Assembly (NCBI RefSeq): GCF_900107115.1
Contig: NZ_FNOS01000005.1
Span: 124,001 to 188,000, forward strand
DNA length: 64,000 bases
Source: Salimicrobium album
GTDB lineage: Bacteria > Bacillota > Bacilli > Bacillales > Halobacillaceae
Direction: 5' to 3'
Shown: piece after piece, positions 32,191-43,291 of the stretch
Layout: each line of letters starts with the position of its first letter
How positions within the stretch are numbered: the first letter of the stretch is position 1
Program-made: the position numbers and the translations under genes
Notes under the pieces: generated by a model
Databases searched by the model: none
What the model was told of the DNA's origin: nothing
What the model saw: the letters and a program-made list of their open reading frames with translations, nothing else

Positions 32191-33486
32191 ATGATTGAAC
32201 GCTATACGAGGGAAGAGATGGGAAATATCTGGGAAGAGGAGAATCGTTTCAAGGCCTGGCTGGAAGTGGAGATTCTGGCTTGTGAAGCCTGGAGTGAGCT
32301 CGGGGTCATCCCCCGGGAGGATGTGAAAAAGATTCGGGAGAACGCCGGTTTCGATGTATCCCGTATTCAGGAGATAGAAGCGGAAACGAGACATGATGTC
32401 GTAGCTTTCACCCGCGCGGTTTCAGAGACGCTTGGAGAGGAACGGAAGTGGGTGCACTACGGTCTTACGTCTACAGACGTTGTGGATACGGCCCTGTCTT
32501 ACGTTTTGAAACAAGCTAACGATATTTTACGTAAAGATCTCGTCAACTTCATTGAAATTCTCGGAGAAAAAGCGAAAGAGCATAAACATACGGTGATGAT
32601 GGGACGTACGCACGGGGTGCATGCGGAGCCGACGACTTTCGGTCTGAAAATGGCTCTGTACTACGAAGAGATGAAGCGGCATCTGGAACGGTTCGACCTG
32701 GCGAAACGGCAGATCGAAGTAGGGAAACTGTCGGGAGCCGTCGGGACTTATGCCAACATCGATCCATATGTGGAAGAGTATGTGTGCGAAAAGCTCGGCC
32801 TTGAAGCGGCACCTGTATCCACGCAGACGCTACAGCGGGACCGTCATGCGAACTACGTCTCGACCCTTGCTCTGATTGCTGCTTCCATTGAAAAAATATC
32901 AGTGGAAATCCGTGGCCTGCAGAAGACGGAGACACGGGAAGTGGAGGAGTTTTTCGCCAAGGGACAGAAAGGTTCTTCCGCTATGCCGCACAAACGGAAC
33001 CCGATCGGATCCGAGAATATGACGGGGATGGCCCGTGTTCTTCGCGGAGATATGGTGACGGCTCATGAAAACGTGGCGTTGTGGCATGAGAGGGACATTT
33101 CCCATTCGTCGGCGGAGCGGATCATCCTTCCCGATGTGACAATCGGGCTGAACTACATGCTGAACCGTTTCGGCAATATCGTGAAAAACTTGACGGTCTT
33201 TCCCGAACGGATGAAGGAAAATATGGAGAAAACCTACGGACTGATCTTCTCTCAGCGTGTGCTTCTTACACTTATCGATGAAGGAATGGTAAGGGAGGAA
33301 GCTTATGACCTTGTCCAGCCGAAAGCGATGGAAGCCTGGGAGCGCGGTGTGCCGTTCCGGGAGCTGATTGAATCCGACGACAGGATAACGTCCGTCCTTT
33401 CCGGAGAGCAGCTGGAAGCATGCTTCGATTACCGGCACCATTTGAAAAACGTCGATCGTATTTTTGAACGGATCGGTCTTGCTTAA
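32191..33486 (+). CDS. purB: Adenylosuccinate lyase
   Basis: This 431-residue fumarase/aspartase-superfamily lyase catalyses two steps: SAICAR to AICAR plus fumarate, and adenylosuccinate to AMP plus fumarate. The signature loop [11 protein letters not shown] is intact, as are [12 protein letters not shown] and [13 protein letters not shown] with the catalytic histidines. Length matches the bacterial short form. It has an AGGAGG site 12 bases after purK. A stable hairpin lies between it and purC. Confidence 0.96.
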   Translation: MIERYTREEMGNIWEEENRFKAWLEVEILACEAWSELGVIPREDVKKIRENAGFDVSRIQEIEAETRHDVVAFTRAVSETLGEERKWVHYGLTSTDVVDTALSYVLKQANDILRKDLVNFIEILGEKAKEHKHTVMMGRTHGVHAEPTTFGLKMALYYEEMKRHLERFDLAKRQIEVGKLSGAVGTYANIDPYVEEYVCEKLGLEAAPVSTQTLQRDRHANYVSTLALIAASIEKISVEIRGLQKTETREVEEFFAKGQKGSSAMPHKRNPIGSENMTGMARVLRGDMVTAHENVALWHERDISHSSAERIILPDVTIGLNYMLNRFGNIVKNLTVFPERMKENMEKTYGLIFSQRVLLTLIDEGMVREEAYDLVQPKAMEAWERGVPFRELIESDDRITSVLSGEQLEACFDYRHHLKNVDRIFERIGLA

Positions 33487-33495
33487 CAAAACAGA

Positions 33496-33519
33496 GGCAT
33501 CCGGTGGCTTCCGGATGCC
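33496..33519 (+). repeat. Intra-operon hairpin between purB and purC
   Basis: GGCATCCGG (33496-33504) and CCGGATGCC (33511-33519) form a perfect 9-bp stem with a six-base loop. No T-run follows, so it looks more like an mRNA-stability or processing element than a terminator. Confidence 0.6.
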
Positions 33520-33549
33520 CTTCCATTATTCATGAACAGGAGTGAGCGG

Positions 33550-34266
33550 ATGAAAGAGTTGCTGTACGAAGGAAAAGCGAAGAAAGTTTTTTGTACGGAA
33601 GAACCGGAAGAACTTTTACTCGAATACAAGGATGACGCCACTGCTTTTAACGGAAAGAAAAAAGAATCGTTCCGGGGTAAAGGAGAACTGAATAACAAAA
33701 TATCCTCGAAGATTTTCACCCTGCTTGAAGAAAAAGGGACCCCCACTCATTTTCTGAAAGAGCTCAGTGATACCGAACAGCTGGTCACGAGAACATCCAT
33801 CATTCCGCTTGAAGTGGTCGTCCGTAATAAAGCTGCCGGAAGTCTGGTCCGGAGAATCGGTATCGAGGATGAAATGTCCCTCCATCCGCCGCTTATTGAA
33901 CTTTTTTATAAAAACGATGACCTTGATGACCCGCTGATCAATGACCGTCACGCTCTGCTTCTTGCTGATGTAACACATAAGGAACTGATGGCTATCAAGG
34001 AAGAAGCTTTAAAAGTGAACGACGTACTGCTTGAAATTTTTGAAGATTGCGACTTATCTCTCGTTGATTTTAAACTCGAATTCGGAAGAACAGAAGGCGG
34101 AGATCTCCTTCTATCCGATGAGGTATCCCCTGATACATGCAGGCTCCGGGATAAACAGACCGGCGCGAAGATGGATAAGGATGTATTCCGTGAGGGAACC
34201 GGAGAACTTGTTCCTGTATATGAAAATATTCTGCAACGCCTGGAGGGTGCTACATGTGCAAAGTAA
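33550..34266 (+). CDS. purC: SAICAR synthase
   Basis: This 238-residue ATP-dependent ligase joins aspartate to CAIR. It starts KELLYEGKAKKVF and carries NKISSKIFTLLEEKG, PLEVVVRNKAAGSL and the nucleotide/Mg region LIDFK-like LSLVDFKLEFGR. The ATG at 33550 is preferred over 33532 because AGGAGTG sits nine bases before it. The end overlaps purS by 13 bases. Confidence 0.95.
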   Translation: MKELLYEGKAKKVFCTEEPEELLLEYKDDATAFNGKKKESFRGKGELNNKISSKIFTLLEEKGTPTHFLKELSDTEQLVTRTSIIPLEVVVRNKAAGSLVRRIGIEDEMSLHPPLIELFYKNDDLDDPLINDRHALLLADVTHKELMAIKEEALKVNDVLLEIFEDCDLSLVDFKLEFGRTEGGDLLLSDEVSPDTCRLRDKQTGAKMDKDVFREGTGELVPVYENILQRLEGATCAK

Positions 34267-34499
34267 ATATTTATATCACGCTGAAAGAAGCGGTTCTTGA
34301 CCCGCAGGGAAAAGTCATATCCCAGTCTTTGAAAGACCTGGAATACGATGGAGTGCGGGACGTTCGTACCGGTAAGTATCTGCAGGTGGAACTGGCCGAC
34401 CGGGAAAATGCGGAGAAGAAAATCGAGGATATGTGCAACCGTCTGCTGGCGAACCCGGTCATCGAGGACTACACGTATACGATTGAGGAGGTTGTCTGA
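34254..34499 (+). CDS. purS: PurS subunit of FGAM synthetase
   Basis: This 81-residue protein is the small PurS subunit that bridges PurL and PurQ in the three-part FGAM synthetase of Gram-positive bacteria. The pattern is complete: VNIYITLKEAVLDPQGKVI, then DVRTGKYLQVEL and the C-terminal NPVIEDYTYTI. It overlaps purC and directly abuts purQ, whose GTG follows the TGA stop. Confidence 0.95.
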   Translation: MCKVNIYITLKEAVLDPQGKVISQSLKDLEYDGVRDVRTGKYLQVELADRENAEKKIEDMCNRLLANPVIEDYTYTIEEVV

Positions 34500-35183
34500 G
34501 TGAAATTTGCGGTTATAGTGTTTCCCGGTTCGAACTGTGATGAGGATATGTACCATGCTGTTTCCGAAGTTCTTCAGGAAGAAGCGGAAATGGTCTGGTT
34601 TGAAGAGGCGGATCTCGATAAATATGACGGTGTACTGCTGCCGGGCGGGTTCTCCTATGGCGATTATCTCCGGTCGGGAGCCGTGGCTTCCGTTTCCAAA
34701 GTGATCGCTCAGGTAAGGGAGTTCATCGCGGCAGGAAAACCTGTACTGGGTGTATGCAACGGCTTTCAGGTACTTCTTGAAATGGGAGAGCTGCCGGGGG
34801 CTATGCTCAAGAACAGAGACCTGAAATTCATCTGCCGGGAAGAAAGCCTGACCGTGGAGCAGACGGATACTATGTTCACGTCCCGCTATGAAGAAGGGGA
34901 GACGATTTCGTTACCGGTCGCCCACGGGGAAGGGAACTATTACTGTGATGAAGCTGTGCTTGAGAAACTGAGAGAGAACCGTCAGATCGCTTTCACTTAT
35001 AAAAATAACCCGAACGGATCCACCGGAAATATTGCCGGAATCACGAACGAAGCGGGGAACGTTCTTGGTATGATGCCCCACCCGGAGAGGGCCGTCGAGG
35101 AGCTGCTCGGAAATGATGATGGTCTTCGAATTTTCGAATCGATTCTGACCCACTGGAGGGACGTACATGTCGTTAATAACTGA
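34500..35183 (+). CDS. purQ: FGAM synthetase, glutaminase subunit PurQ
   Basis: This 227-residue class I glutamine amidotransferase supplies ammonia to PurL. The nucleophile is in [14 protein letters not shown] and the His-Glu pair in [24 protein letters not shown] marks PurQ. The start codon is GTG with GAGGAGG ten bases upstream. It overlaps purL by 17 bases. Together with PurS and PurL it makes FGAM from FGAR, glutamine and ATP. Confidence 0.95.
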   Translation: MKFAVIVFPGSNCDEDMYHAVSEVLQEEAEMVWFEEADLDKYDGVLLPGGFSYGDYLRSGAVASVSKVIAQVREFIAAGKPVLGVCNGFQVLLEMGELPGAMLKNRDLKFICREESLTVEQTDTMFTSRYEEGETISLPVAHGEGNYYCDEAVLEKLRENRQIAFTYKNNPNGSTGNIAGITNEAGNVLGMMPHPERAVEELLGNDDGLRIFESILTHWRDVHVVNN

Positions 35184-37392
35184 ATGGACACCGGAAATCA
35201 TCGAAACGGAACAGGTATATAAGGAAGTTGGAGTGACTGACGGAGAGTTCGCCTACATCAAAAGGGTGCTCGGGCGTGCGCCGAATTACACGGAACTTGG
35301 ACTTTTTTCCGTTATGTGGTCGGAACACTGCAGTTATAAGCACTCAAAGACGCTTCTGAAACAATTCCCGACGGATGGAAAACACGTGTTGCAAGGTCCC
35401 GGCGAAGGAGCGGGAGTGGTTGATATCGGTGACGGACAGGCTGTCGTTTTCAAGATTGAAAGCCATAACCACCCGTCTGCTGTCGAACCGTACCAGGGAG
35501 CTGCGACAGGCGTCGGCGGAATTTTGCGTGACGTATTTTCCATGGGGGCGAAACCGATCGCCCTCCTCAACTCTCTCCGTTTCGGCTCCCTCGAGCGGTC
35601 CAGGGTGAAATACCTGTTCAGGGAAGTAGTGCATGGGATATCGGGATATGGAAACTGTGTCGGCGTGCCGACAGTGGGCGGTGAGGTACAGTTTGATGAT
35701 GCCTATAACGGAAACCCGCTCGTCAATGCGATGTGTGTCGGTCTCATTAACCATGAAGACGTCCAGCAGGGGGTAGCGAAAGGGACCGGGAACTCCGTCA
35801 TGTATGCCGGAGCGAAAACGGGAAGAGACGGAATCCACGGGGCCACATTCGCCTCCGAAGAGCTGAGTGAGGACAGCGAATCGAAGCGTCCGTCCGTACA
35901 GGTGGGGGACCCGTTCATGGAGAAACTCCTGATAGAAGCCTGTCTTGAGGTCATCCATCACGAGGCGCTCGTCGGTATCCAGGACATGGGGGCGGCAGGG
36001 CTGACGTCATCTGCCAGTGAAATGGCAAGTAAAGCAGGAACGGGCCTCCGGATGAACCTGGATTTCGTCCCTCAGCGGGAAATGGGGATGACCCCTTACG
36101 AAATGATGCTCTCCGAATCCCAGGAACGCATGCTTCTCGTCGTTGAAAGAGGGCGGGAGGAAGAAATTGCGAAGGTGTTTGAAAAGTATGGACTGGAGGC
36201 AGTGACTGTCGGTGAAGTAACGGAAGATAAAAGATTCGTCCTCGAGCATAAAGGGGTAACCGTGGCCGATGTCCCGGTGGACAGTCTGGCAGAGGATGCT
36301 CCGGTGTATCAGCCGGAAGCACGGGAACCCGGCTATTATGAAGAATTCAGGAAAACCGACTACGTTCCGGAGGTACGGAATCCGAGAAATGTTCTGCGGG
36401 CCCTGCTGAAACAGCCGACCATTGCCAGTAAAGAATGGGTCTACGATCAGTACGACACGATGGTTCAGACGAACACGGTAGTGAAGCCCGGATCCGATGC
36501 CGCAGTGCTTCGTGTTAAAGGGACGGATAAAGCGGTGGCAATGACGACGGACGGAAACTCGAGGTACATTTATCTCGATCCTGAAACCGGCGGGAAGATA
36601 GCGGTGGCCGAAGCTGCCAGGAATATCATCGCTTCCGGAGGAGAACCTCTTGCGATTACGGATGGGCTGAATTTCGGCTCTCCGGAGAACCCCGAAGTGT
36701 ACTGGCAGATGCAGGGGGCGGTCCGGGGGATGAGCGGAGCCTGCAGCGTTCTGGGCACCCCGGTCATCAGCGGAAACGTCTCCCTGTACAATGAAGCTGC
36801 GGGAGGTCAGGCGATTTACCCGACACCCGTAGTGGGGATGGTGGGACTTGTGAAAGAAGCCTCCCACATCACTACCTCCGACGTAAAAAATGCGGAGGAC
36901 CTCCTCTATGTAGTAGGGGGAGCGGAAAGAGAGTTCGGCGGAAGTGAACTCCAGGGAATGCTGGAAGGAAAGCACTTTGGCCGGGCTCCGCACATAAATC
37001 TTGAGACGGAACAAAGAAGACAGCAGCAGGTGCTGGAAGCGATCAGGAAAGGTGCCGTTTCTTCCGCGCACGATATATCGGAAGGGGGGCTGGCTGTCGC
37101 TCTGGCCGAAAGTCTATTCGCGGAAGAACTCGGGTGCGAAGTGGAAATCGAAGGAGAAACCGTAACAGAACTGTTTGCCGAAACCCAGTCCCGTTTTCTT
37201 ATATCAATCAGACGGGAGAAGCAGACCGAAATAGAGGAACTTATTCCGGAGGCCCGTTTCCTCGGAAAAGCGGCGGCACACGGAAGGTTCCATGTTATCA
37301 AAAACGGCGCCACGATCATCGATGAACCTATACAAACGCTGAAAGCGGATTGGAAAGGAGCTATTCCATGCCTGGTGAAATCAGAGGGCTGA
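35167..37392 (+). CDS. purL: FGAM synthetase, large subunit PurL
   Basis: This 741-residue synthetase is the small-type PurL that needs PurS and PurQ. Conserved stretches include [36 protein letters not shown] and [23 protein letters not shown] second internal half has [16 protein letters not shown] and [14 protein letters not shown]. The length of about 740 fits Bacillus PurL rather than the 1,300-residue enterobacterial form. It overlaps purF by 25 bases at the preferred purF start. Confidence 0.96.
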   Translation: MSLITEWTPEIIETEQVYKEVGVTDGEFAYIKRVLGRAPNYTELGLFSVMWSEHCSYKHSKTLLKQFPTDGKHVLQGPGEGAGVVDIGDGQAVVFKIESHNHPSAVEPYQGAATGVGGILRDVFSMGAKPIALLNSLRFGSLERSRVKYLFREVVHGISGYGNCVGVPTVGGEVQFDDAYNGNPLVNAMCVGLINHEDVQQGVAKGTGNSVMYAGAKTGRDGIHGATFASEELSEDSESKRPSVQVGDPFMEKLLIEACLEVIHHEALVGIQDMGAAGLTSSASEMASKAGTGLRMNLDFVPQREMGMTPYEMMLSESQERMLLVVERGREEEIAKVFEKYGLEAVTVGEVTEDKRFVLEHKGVTVADVPVDSLAEDAPVYQPEAREPGYYEEFRKTDYVPEVRNPRNVLRALLKQPTIASKEWVYDQYDTMVQTNTVVKPGSDAAVLRVKGTDKAVAMTTDGNSRYIYLDPETGGKIAVAEAARNIIASGGEPLAITDGLNFGSPENPEVYWQMQGAVRGMSGACSVLGTPVISGNVSLYNEAAGGQAIYPTPVVGMVGLVKEASHITTSDVKNAEDLLYVVGGAEREFGGSELQGMLEGKHFGRAPHINLETEQRRQQQVLEAIRKGAVSSAHDISEGGLAVALAESLFAEELGCEVEIEGETVTELFAETQSRFLISIRREKQTEIEELIPEARFLGKAAAHGRFHVIKNGATIIDEPIQTLKADWKGAIPCLVKSEG

Positions 37393-38780
37393 ACGAAGAA
37401 TGTGGAGTGTTCGGAGTGTTCGGACATCCGGAAGCGGCCCAGCTTACGTACTACGGGCTTCACGCCCTGCAGCACCGGGGCCAGGAAGGAGCCGGTGTGG
37501 TAACGACGGACGGGGAAAATGTGCATGCCGTCAAAGGGCACGGTCTCGTCAATGAAGTATTCTCGGAGAATCAGCTGGTGGAACTGGTCGGATACGCGAG
37601 CGTCGGTCACGTACGGTACGCGACGGCCGGAGACGGAGGATATGAAAACATTCAGCCTCTTCTGTTCCGTACACAGAAGGAAAGTATGGCTCTCGCTCAC
37701 AACGGGAATCTCGTAAACGCTCAAGGGCTGAAGAATCAGCTGGAAGCACAGGGAAGTATCCTTCAGACGACGTCGGATACAGAAGTGATCGCCCACCTGA
37801 TCCAGCGGGCCGGGAACGTATACAAAGAAGAAGCGATTGCGCAGGCTCTGTCCATGGTAAAGGGAGCGTATTCGCTGGCGATCCTTACGGAAACCTGTAT
37901 GTACGTGGCTATGGACCCGCGGGGACTGAGGCCGTTATCGATCGGAAAACTGGGGGATGCCTACATTGTCTCCTCAGAGACATGCGCCTTTGATGTCATC
38001 GGGGCGACCCACGTCCGGGAAGTGAAACCCGGTGAACTGATCAAAATTGATGAAGATGGAATGAAATCGAGACGATTCACCTCCAAAATTCAGCGCACCC
38101 TCTGTTCCATGGAATACGTATATTTCTCGAGACCGGACAGTGATCTGGATGGCAAAAACGTCCACGCCTCCCGAAAAACGATGGGACGGAAGCTTGCGGA
38201 GGAGTCCTTTGTGGAAGCGGACGTTGTAACCGGAGTGCCTGATTCCAGTATTTCTGCCGCTATCGGCTATGCCGAGGAAGCGTCCCTTCCATACGAGCTC
38301 GGTCTGATCAAAAACCGGTATGTCGGGCGGACGTTCATTCAGCCTTCCCAGGAACTGCGGGAACAGGGAGTGAAAATGAAGCTGTCGGCCGTCCGCGGTA
38401 TCGTCGAAGGGAAGCGGGTCGTAATGGTCGATGACTCCATTGTCCGGGGAACGACAAGCCGGCGGATCGTCCAGATGCTGAAAGATGCAGGAGCGACCGA
38501 AGTACATGTGCGTATCGCCTCCCCGCCCATCAAAAACCCGTGCTACTACGGCATTGATACGTCGACCTCCGGCGAGTTACTGGCTGCGACCCGTACTTTG
38601 GAGGAAATGAAAGAGGAAATCGGAGCGGACTCGCTGCATTTTCTTAGTACCGATGGGCTGGAGTCATCAATTCATGAAGGTGAACAATCGCTTGAGCACG
38701 GGAGCTGTCAGGCCTGTTTTACGGGAAATTATCCGACCGAAATCTTCCCTTCCACGATACCCCCTTATGAAAAGGAGTAG
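37368..38780 (+). CDS. purF: Amidophosphoribosyltransferase
   Basis: This 470-residue enzyme makes phosphoribosylamine from PRPP and glutamine, the committed step. From the ATG at 37368 (behind AAAGGAG) the N-terminus is [12 protein letters not shown], so Cys12 becomes the N-terminal nucleophile after removal of an 11-residue propeptide, as in B. subtilis. The PRPP loop [11 protein letters not shown] is present. A C-terminal CxxC (SCQACF) is consistent with the 4Fe-4S cluster of the Bacillus type. An upstream ATG at 37350 would give a longer, atypical propeptide. Confidence 0.95.
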   Translation: MPGEIRGLNEECGVFGVFGHPEAAQLTYYGLHALQHRGQEGAGVVTTDGENVHAVKGHGLVNEVFSENQLVELVGYASVGHVRYATAGDGGYENIQPLLFRTQKESMALAHNGNLVNAQGLKNQLEAQGSILQTTSDTEVIAHLIQRAGNVYKEEAIAQALSMVKGAYSLAILTETCMYVAMDPRGLRPLSIGKLGDAYIVSSETCAFDVIGATHVREVKPGELIKIDEDGMKSRRFTSKIQRTLCSMEYVYFSRPDSDLDGKNVHASRKTMGRKLAEESFVEADVVTGVPDSSISAAIGYAEEASLPYELGLIKNRYVGRTFIQPSQELREQGVKMKLSAVRGIVEGKRVVMVDDSIVRGTTSRRIVQMLKDAGATEVHVRIASPPIKNPCYYGIDTSTSGELLAATRTLEEMKEEIGADSLHFLSTDGLESSIHEGEQSLEHGSCQACFTGNYPTEIFPSTIPPYEKE

Positions 38781-38785
38781 CTGAT

Positions 38786-39793
38786 ATGAGTGAAGCGTAC
38801 AAGAAAGCCGGCGTCGATGTCGAAGCCGGTTACGAAGCAGTAGCAAGAATGAAAAAGCACGTGTCTTCCACGTATCGTCCTGAGGTTATGGGAGAGCTCG
38901 GTTCTTTCGGGGGGCTCTTTGATATAAGCGGACACCGTTATGAGGAACCCGTACTCGTCACCGGAACGGACGGGGTAGGGACGAAGCTTAAGCTAGCCTT
39001 TGAAACCGGAAAACACGATACGGTAGGAGTGGACCTCGTAGCCATGTGTGTGAACGATATTGCGGCTCAGGGAGCGGACCCTCTGCTGTTTCTCGATTAT
39101 ATCGGGTGTGGAAAGAATGATCCCGAAGTGATTGAAGCGATCGTTCAGGGAATTGCTGCAGGCTGCCGGGAAGCGGGATGTGCGCTCATCGGAGGCGAAA
39201 CGGCGGAAATGCCGGGGATGTACAAACAATCGGAATACGACCTGGCCGGGTTCACAGTCGGCATGGCCGGGAAACAGGACGTTCTTACCGGAGATAAAGT
39301 GAAAGAGGGGGACGTACTTATCGGACTCCCGTCCTCCGGTGTCCATTCCAACGGCTTCTCGCTCGTCCGCAGCATTCTGGACCAGCATAATCTCTCTCTC
39401 GAAGAATCTTATACTCTTCCGGCCCCTTTAAAGGAAGTACTGCTTACCCCCACTTCTATTTATGTCAAAGACATACAGAAGTTGAGAGAAGCGGTGGAAC
39501 TGCACGGCATCGCCCATATTACGGGAGGCGGTTTTTATGAAAACATTCCGCGCATGCTTCCGCCCGGTCTTGGTGCTAAAATAAACGCATCACTTTTTTC
39601 TGTTCCTGAGATTTTTTCTTTCCTTAAAGAATATGGGGAGCTTAGTGATCAGGATATGTACAGCACCTTCAACATGGGTATCGGTATGGTAATCGCCCTT
39701 TCTGAAGAAGAGGCAGGGGCGGCCTGCGGTGCGGTGGACGGGGCTGTCATTATCGGAGAAGTCACAGCCGGAGAGGACGTGGGAATTATATGA
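38786..39793 (+). CDS. purM: AIR synthase
   Basis: This 335-residue enzyme closes FGAM to AIR with ATP. It shows [16 protein letters not shown], the ATP-binding [31 protein letters not shown] and [11 protein letters not shown]. It begins five bases after purF and overlaps purN by four bases (ATGA). Length and motifs are those of the ordinary single-domain enzyme. Confidence 0.96.
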   Translation: MSEAYKKAGVDVEAGYEAVARMKKHVSSTYRPEVMGELGSFGGLFDISGHRYEEPVLVTGTDGVGTKLKLAFETGKHDTVGVDLVAMCVNDIAAQGADPLLFLDYIGCGKNDPEVIEAIVQGIAAGCREAGCALIGGETAEMPGMYKQSEYDLAGFTVGMAGKQDVLTGDKVKEGDVLIGLPSSGVHSNGFSLVRSILDQHNLSLEESYTLPAPLKEVLLTPTSIYVKDIQKLREAVELHGIAHITGGGFYENIPRMLPPGLGAKINASLFSVPEIFSFLKEYGELSDQDMYSTFNMGIGMVIALSEEEAGAACGAVDGAVIIGEVTAGEDVGII

Positions 39794-40398
39794 CGAAAAT
39801 AGCTGTATTCGCTTCCGGAACCGGAACGAATTTCGATGCACTTCTTGCCTCGATGGAGCGCAAGGAGGCGTGGGGAGAAGTATCGCTGCTCGTCAGTGAC
39901 CGCCCTTCCGCGGAAGTGGTACATAAAGCGGAAGCGCGCGGCATTGAAGTCCTCTCTTTTCATCCTGCCGATTTTCAGGGAAAAGCGGGCTACGAACAAG
40001 TGATTCTCGGAGCCTGCCGGGAACATGGAATAGAATGGATCGTCCTCGCCGGATATATGCGGCTGATCGGTTCGACTCTGCTTACACCTTTTGAAGGAAG
40101 AATCGTAAATGTCCACCCATCCCTGCTGCCAAGGTTTCCTGGCAAACATGCCGTCCAACAGGCCTTTGACCAGGGAGTCGCTGTCACCGGCGTGACCGTT
40201 CATATCGTGGATGAGGGCATGGATACCGGGCCGATCCTTGAGCAGGAAGAAGTGGCGATTGAAGCGGAAGATACAATCGGGGATGTGGAACGAAAAATAC
40301 AGAAGGTCGAGCACGTTCTCTATCCGAAAGTGGTGGAACGGCTCGTGAAAGGAGAGAAATCGTATGACAAAGCGGGCGCTTTTGAGCGTTTCAAATAA
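39790..40398 (+). CDS. purN: GAR transformylase PurN
   Basis: This 202-residue 10-formyl-THF-dependent enzyme formylates GAR. It begins [15 protein letters not shown] and carries the catalytic set in [14 protein letters not shown] (Asn, His) and [13 protein letters not shown] (Asp). It overlaps purM by four and purH by 35 bases. The overlap with purH is long but typical of tightly packed pur operons. Confidence 0.95.
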   Translation: MTKIAVFASGTGTNFDALLASMERKEAWGEVSLLVSDRPSAEVVHKAEARGIEVLSFHPADFQGKAGYEQVILGACREHGIEWIVLAGYMRLIGSTLLTPFEGRIVNVHPSLLPRFPGKHAVQQAFDQGVAVTGVTVHIVDEGMDTGPILEQEEVAIEAEDTIGDVERKIQKVEHVLYPKVVERLVKGEKSYDKAGAFERFK

Positions 40399-41896
40399 AC
40401 AGGGGCTGAGTGATTTTGCACAAGAACTTATATCTCTCGGGTATGAACTCATTTCCACCGGAGGAACGAAACGGACGATAGAAGAGGCGGGGATAGAAGT
40501 ACGCTCCATCTCGGAGATTACGGAATTTCCCGAGATCATGGACGGGCGTGTGAAAACTCTGCATCCTGCCGTGCACAGCGGTCTGCTGGCCAGACGGGAT
40601 AACGGGGAAGATATGAAACAGCTCCAGGAGCTTGGTTTCGGACCGATCGACCTCGTGGCCGTGAATTTATATCCGTTTAAAGAAACGATCGCAAAAGAAG
40701 ATGTAACGGAAAGAGAAGCGATTGAAAATGTTGATATAGGCGGACCGACGATGCTCCGCTCAGCAGCCAAAAATTTTGAAAACGTAACGGTCGTGACGGA
40801 TCCCGCGGACTACGATGAAATCGTGGAAGGACTGAAACGTGGAGACCTTACTTATGAATTCCGGCGCAGTCTCGCTGCAAAAGTGTTCCGTCACACGGCC
40901 CACTATGATGCGCTGATCGCCGAATATTTCACAGGTCTCAGCGGTGAGGAAGCTCCGGAGACCATTACGAAGACGTATGAACACGTGCAGAGTCTGAGGT
41001 ACGGGGAGAATCCTCACCAGTCCGCTTCTTTCTACAGGGAAGTCAAAGAGGACAGAGGATCACTGGCGTATGCTGAACAGCTGCACGGAAAGGAATTGTC
41101 CTACAATAACATTCAGGATGCGAATGCGGCGCTCGAAGTGGCGGCTGAATTCACGAATCCTGCCGCGGTTGCAGTCAAACATATGAACCCTTGCGGCGTC
41201 GGCACGGCCGATGACCTGTCACAAGCTTTTGCCAAAGCATATGAAGCAGACCCCGTTTCCATATTCGGAGGAATCGTTGCTTTGAACCGGAAAGTAAATA
41301 AAGATACGGCTGAACAGCTCTCCGGCATTTTTCTTGAAATCATCATGGCTCCGGAGTACGACGAAGAAGCGTTCGGCATCCTGGCGAAAAAGAAAAACGT
41401 ACGGATCATCAAAGTGGACCCTTCCATTACAGAAACGACCGGCGAGAAACTGGTGAGCGTCCGGGGCGGTCTGCTTGTACAGGATAAAGATGAAGGAAAA
41501 GTGGCTGTAACGGACCTCCGTACAGTTACGGAACGGGCACCGACGGATAAGGAACTGGAAGATCTGCTTCTGTCGTGGCAGGTGGTGAAACACGTGAAAT
41601 CAAATGCCATTGTTATTGCCGGAGAGGACCGGACGTTAGGTGTCGGTGCGGGGCAGATGAACCGCGTCGGTGCTGCAGCCATCGCGCTCGGTCAGGCCGG
41701 CGAGAAGGCACGGGGAGCAGTGATGGCATCTGATGCCTTCTTTCCGATGCCGGATACTGTCGAGACAGCGGCAAAGGCCGGTATTAAGGCGATCATCCAG
41801 CCGGGTGGTTCGAAAAGGGATCAGGATTCCATCGATGCCTGTAATGAACACGGAATAGCTATGGTATTTACCGGAATGCGTCATTTCAAGCACTAG
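40364..41896 (+). CDS. purH: Bifunctional AICAR transformylase / IMP cyclohydrolase
   Basis: This 510-residue enzyme performs the last two steps to IMP. The N-terminal cyclohydrolase domain has [27 protein letters not shown] and GRVKTLHPAVHSGLLARR. The C-terminal transformylase has the NPHQSASFYRE and KHMNPCGVGTA stretches with the catalytic Lys-His, and ends PGGSKRDQDSIDACNEHG. It has full length and is uninterrupted. Confidence 0.96.
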   Translation: MTKRALLSVSNKQGLSDFAQELISLGYELISTGGTKRTIEEAGIEVRSISEITEFPEIMDGRVKTLHPAVHSGLLARRDNGEDMKQLQELGFGPIDLVAVNLYPFKETIAKEDVTEREAIENVDIGGPTMLRSAAKNFENVTVVTDPADYDEIVEGLKRGDLTYEFRRSLAAKVFRHTAHYDALIAEYFTGLSGEEAPETITKTYEHVQSLRYGENPHQSASFYREVKEDRGSLAYAEQLHGKELSYNNIQDANAALEVAAEFTNPAAVAVKHMNPCGVGTADDLSQAFAKAYEADPVSIFGGIVALNRKVNKDTAEQLSGIFLEIIMAPEYDEEAFGILAKKKNVRIIKVDPSITETTGEKLVSVRGGLLVQDKDEGKVAVTDLRTVTERAPTDKELEDLLLSWQVVKHVKSNAIVIAGEDRTLGVGAGQMNRVGAAAIALGQAGEKARGAVMASDAFFPMPDTVETAAKAGIKAIIQPGGSKRDQDSIDACNEHGIAMVFTGMRHFKH

Positions 41897-41911
41897 GTGA
41901 AGGAGGCTTCT

Positions 41912-43150
41912 ATGAACTTTTTAATCGTAGGCAGTGGCGGCAGGGAACACAGTATTGTCCAGAAACTGGCCCGGCATCAGCACACAGTACACGCAGCTCC
42001 GGGGAATGACGGCATGGAAGAGGCAAAACGTGTGGATATTCCGGAGACGGATTTTGAAAGCCTGGCGCGTTACGCAGAAGAGGAGAATATCGACTGGACC
42101 ATTATCGGCCCGGAAGCTCCTTTGTCAGCGGGGATCGTGGATGTGTTCAGGGAAAAAGGACAGAAAGTATTCGGCCCCGATCAGTCGGCGGCCGTTATCG
42201 AAGGAAGCAAACATTTCGCCAAACAGCTGATGAACAAGCATGGCATACCGACGGCTGCTTACGGAGCTTTTACGGATGTGGATGAAGCTCACAGGTACAT
42301 CAGGGAACAGGGAGCGCCCATCGTAGTGAAAGCCGACGGTCTTGCAGCAGGTAAAGGTGTCATCATAGCTGAGACTGTACGGGAAGCGGAAGAAGCGGTC
42401 CGTTCCATGCTGGAAGATGAGGAGTTCGGAGAAGCAGGTCGTGAAGTGGTGGTCGAAGAGTATCTGGAAGGGAAAGAATTTTCCCTCATGGCGTTTGTCG
42501 AAGGCGACCGCGTCTATCCGATGCTTCCGGCCCGTGATCATAAGAAAGCTTTTGACGGGGATGAAGGTCCTAACACGGGAGGCATGGGCGCATTCTCGCC
42601 TGTCCCCGGTGTGACGGATGCGAAAGTGCAGGAAGCTGTCGGACAGATACTGCAGCCTGCAGCGGACGCAATGGTGGAGGAAGGCCGGCCGTTCCAGGGG
42701 ATTCTGTACGCGGGCCTGATAGAAACGGCGGACGGGGTGAAAGTGATTGAATTTAACGCCCGGTTCGGTGATCCCGAGACACAGGTCGTCCTGCCTCTTC
42801 TTGAAAATGATCTGGCCCGGGTAATTACTGACGTTACGGCAGGGAAGGACCCGTCCCTCGAGTGGAAAGATTCGTGTTCTGTCGGAGTAGTGCTCGCCTC
42901 TGCCGGCTATCCGGGTACTTACGAAAAAGGCAAAAAGCTCCCAGGGCACGGTTGTGAAGGCAGTCATTTCACCTATGCCGGCGTTACAAGAGAAGGAGAA
43001 ATTTTCCGCGGACATGGCGGACGGGTTCTGATGGCCGGAGCGACAGGCGCTGATTTGAAGGAAGCCAGACAGGCGGTACAGAAAGCTATGGAGCCGTTTG
43101 ATGCCAGTGACTGCTTTTATTACCGGAAAGATATAGCGGAACATATATAA
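41912..43150 (+). CDS. purD: Phosphoribosylamine-glycine ligase
   Basis: This 412-residue ATP-grasp enzyme makes GAR. It begins NFLIVGSGGREHSIVQKL. PIVVKADGLAAGKGVIIA, LPARDHKKAFDGDEGPNTGGMGAFSP and FNARFGDPETQVVLPLL follow. A GTG at 41897 opens the frame, but the ATG at 41912 has AAGGAGG six bases upstream and gives the family N-terminus. It is the last gene of the operon and is followed by a clear terminator. Confidence 0.95.
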   Translation: MNFLIVGSGGREHSIVQKLARHQHTVHAAPGNDGMEEAKRVDIPETDFESLARYAEEENIDWTIIGPEAPLSAGIVDVFREKGQKVFGPDQSAAVIEGSKHFAKQLMNKHGIPTAAYGAFTDVDEAHRYIREQGAPIVVKADGLAAGKGVIIAETVREAEEAVRSMLEDEEFGEAGREVVVEEYLEGKEFSLMAFVEGDRVYPMLPARDHKKAFDGDEGPNTGGMGAFSPVPGVTDAKVQEAVGQILQPAADAMVEEGRPFQGILYAGLIETADGVKVIEFNARFGDPETQVVLPLLENDLARVITDVTAGKDPSLEWKDSCSVGVVLASAGYPGTYEKGKKLPGHGCEGSHFTYAGVTREGEIFRGHGGRVLMAGATGADLKEARQAVQKAMEPFDASDCFYYRKDIAEHI

Positions 43151-43157
43151 ATTATCG

Positions 43158-43183
43158 CCTCCACACGTTGTGGAGGTTTTTTT
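43158..43183 (+). terminator. Terminator of the pur operon
   Basis: CCTCCACA (43158-43165) and TGTGGAGG (43169-43176) form a perfect stem with a three-base loop. Seven Ts follow. Confidence 0.95.
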
Positions 43184-43210
43184 CGTGCCGTTCACCCCCG
43201 TAATCTCCGC

Positions 43211-43291
43211 GTGAAGGTAACGATTTTCCCGTTATCGTGACGATGGGGAGGGATATATGAATGTGAAGGTAACGATTTTCGTATTATCGTG
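43211..43291. repeat. Two direct copies of a 29-bp element with internal dyad
   Basis: Copies at 43211-43239 and 43263-43291 agree at 26 of 29 positions (GTGAAGGTAACGATTTTC, then variable, then TTATCGTG). Within each, ACGAT and ATCGT form an inverted repeat. A degenerate third trace (GAAAGTAACGA) begins near 43317. There is no gene in 43184-43458. Confidence 0.7.

Noticed and set aside
30964-32394. 476-codon minus-strand open frame
   Set aside because: It is antisense to purK and purB, with no start signal and no recognisable domain; the plus-strand genes are unmistakable.
36007-37071. 354-codon minus-strand open frame inside purL
   Set aside because: It is a shadow of purL, without ribosome site or family motifs.
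42125-43195. 356-codon minus-strand open frame inside purD
   Set aside because: It is antisense to purD and extends into the operon terminator; no coding signature.
43211-43291. Possible CRISPR repeat-spacer unit
   Set aside because: Only two copies with one short interval and a degenerate third, no cas genes nearby.
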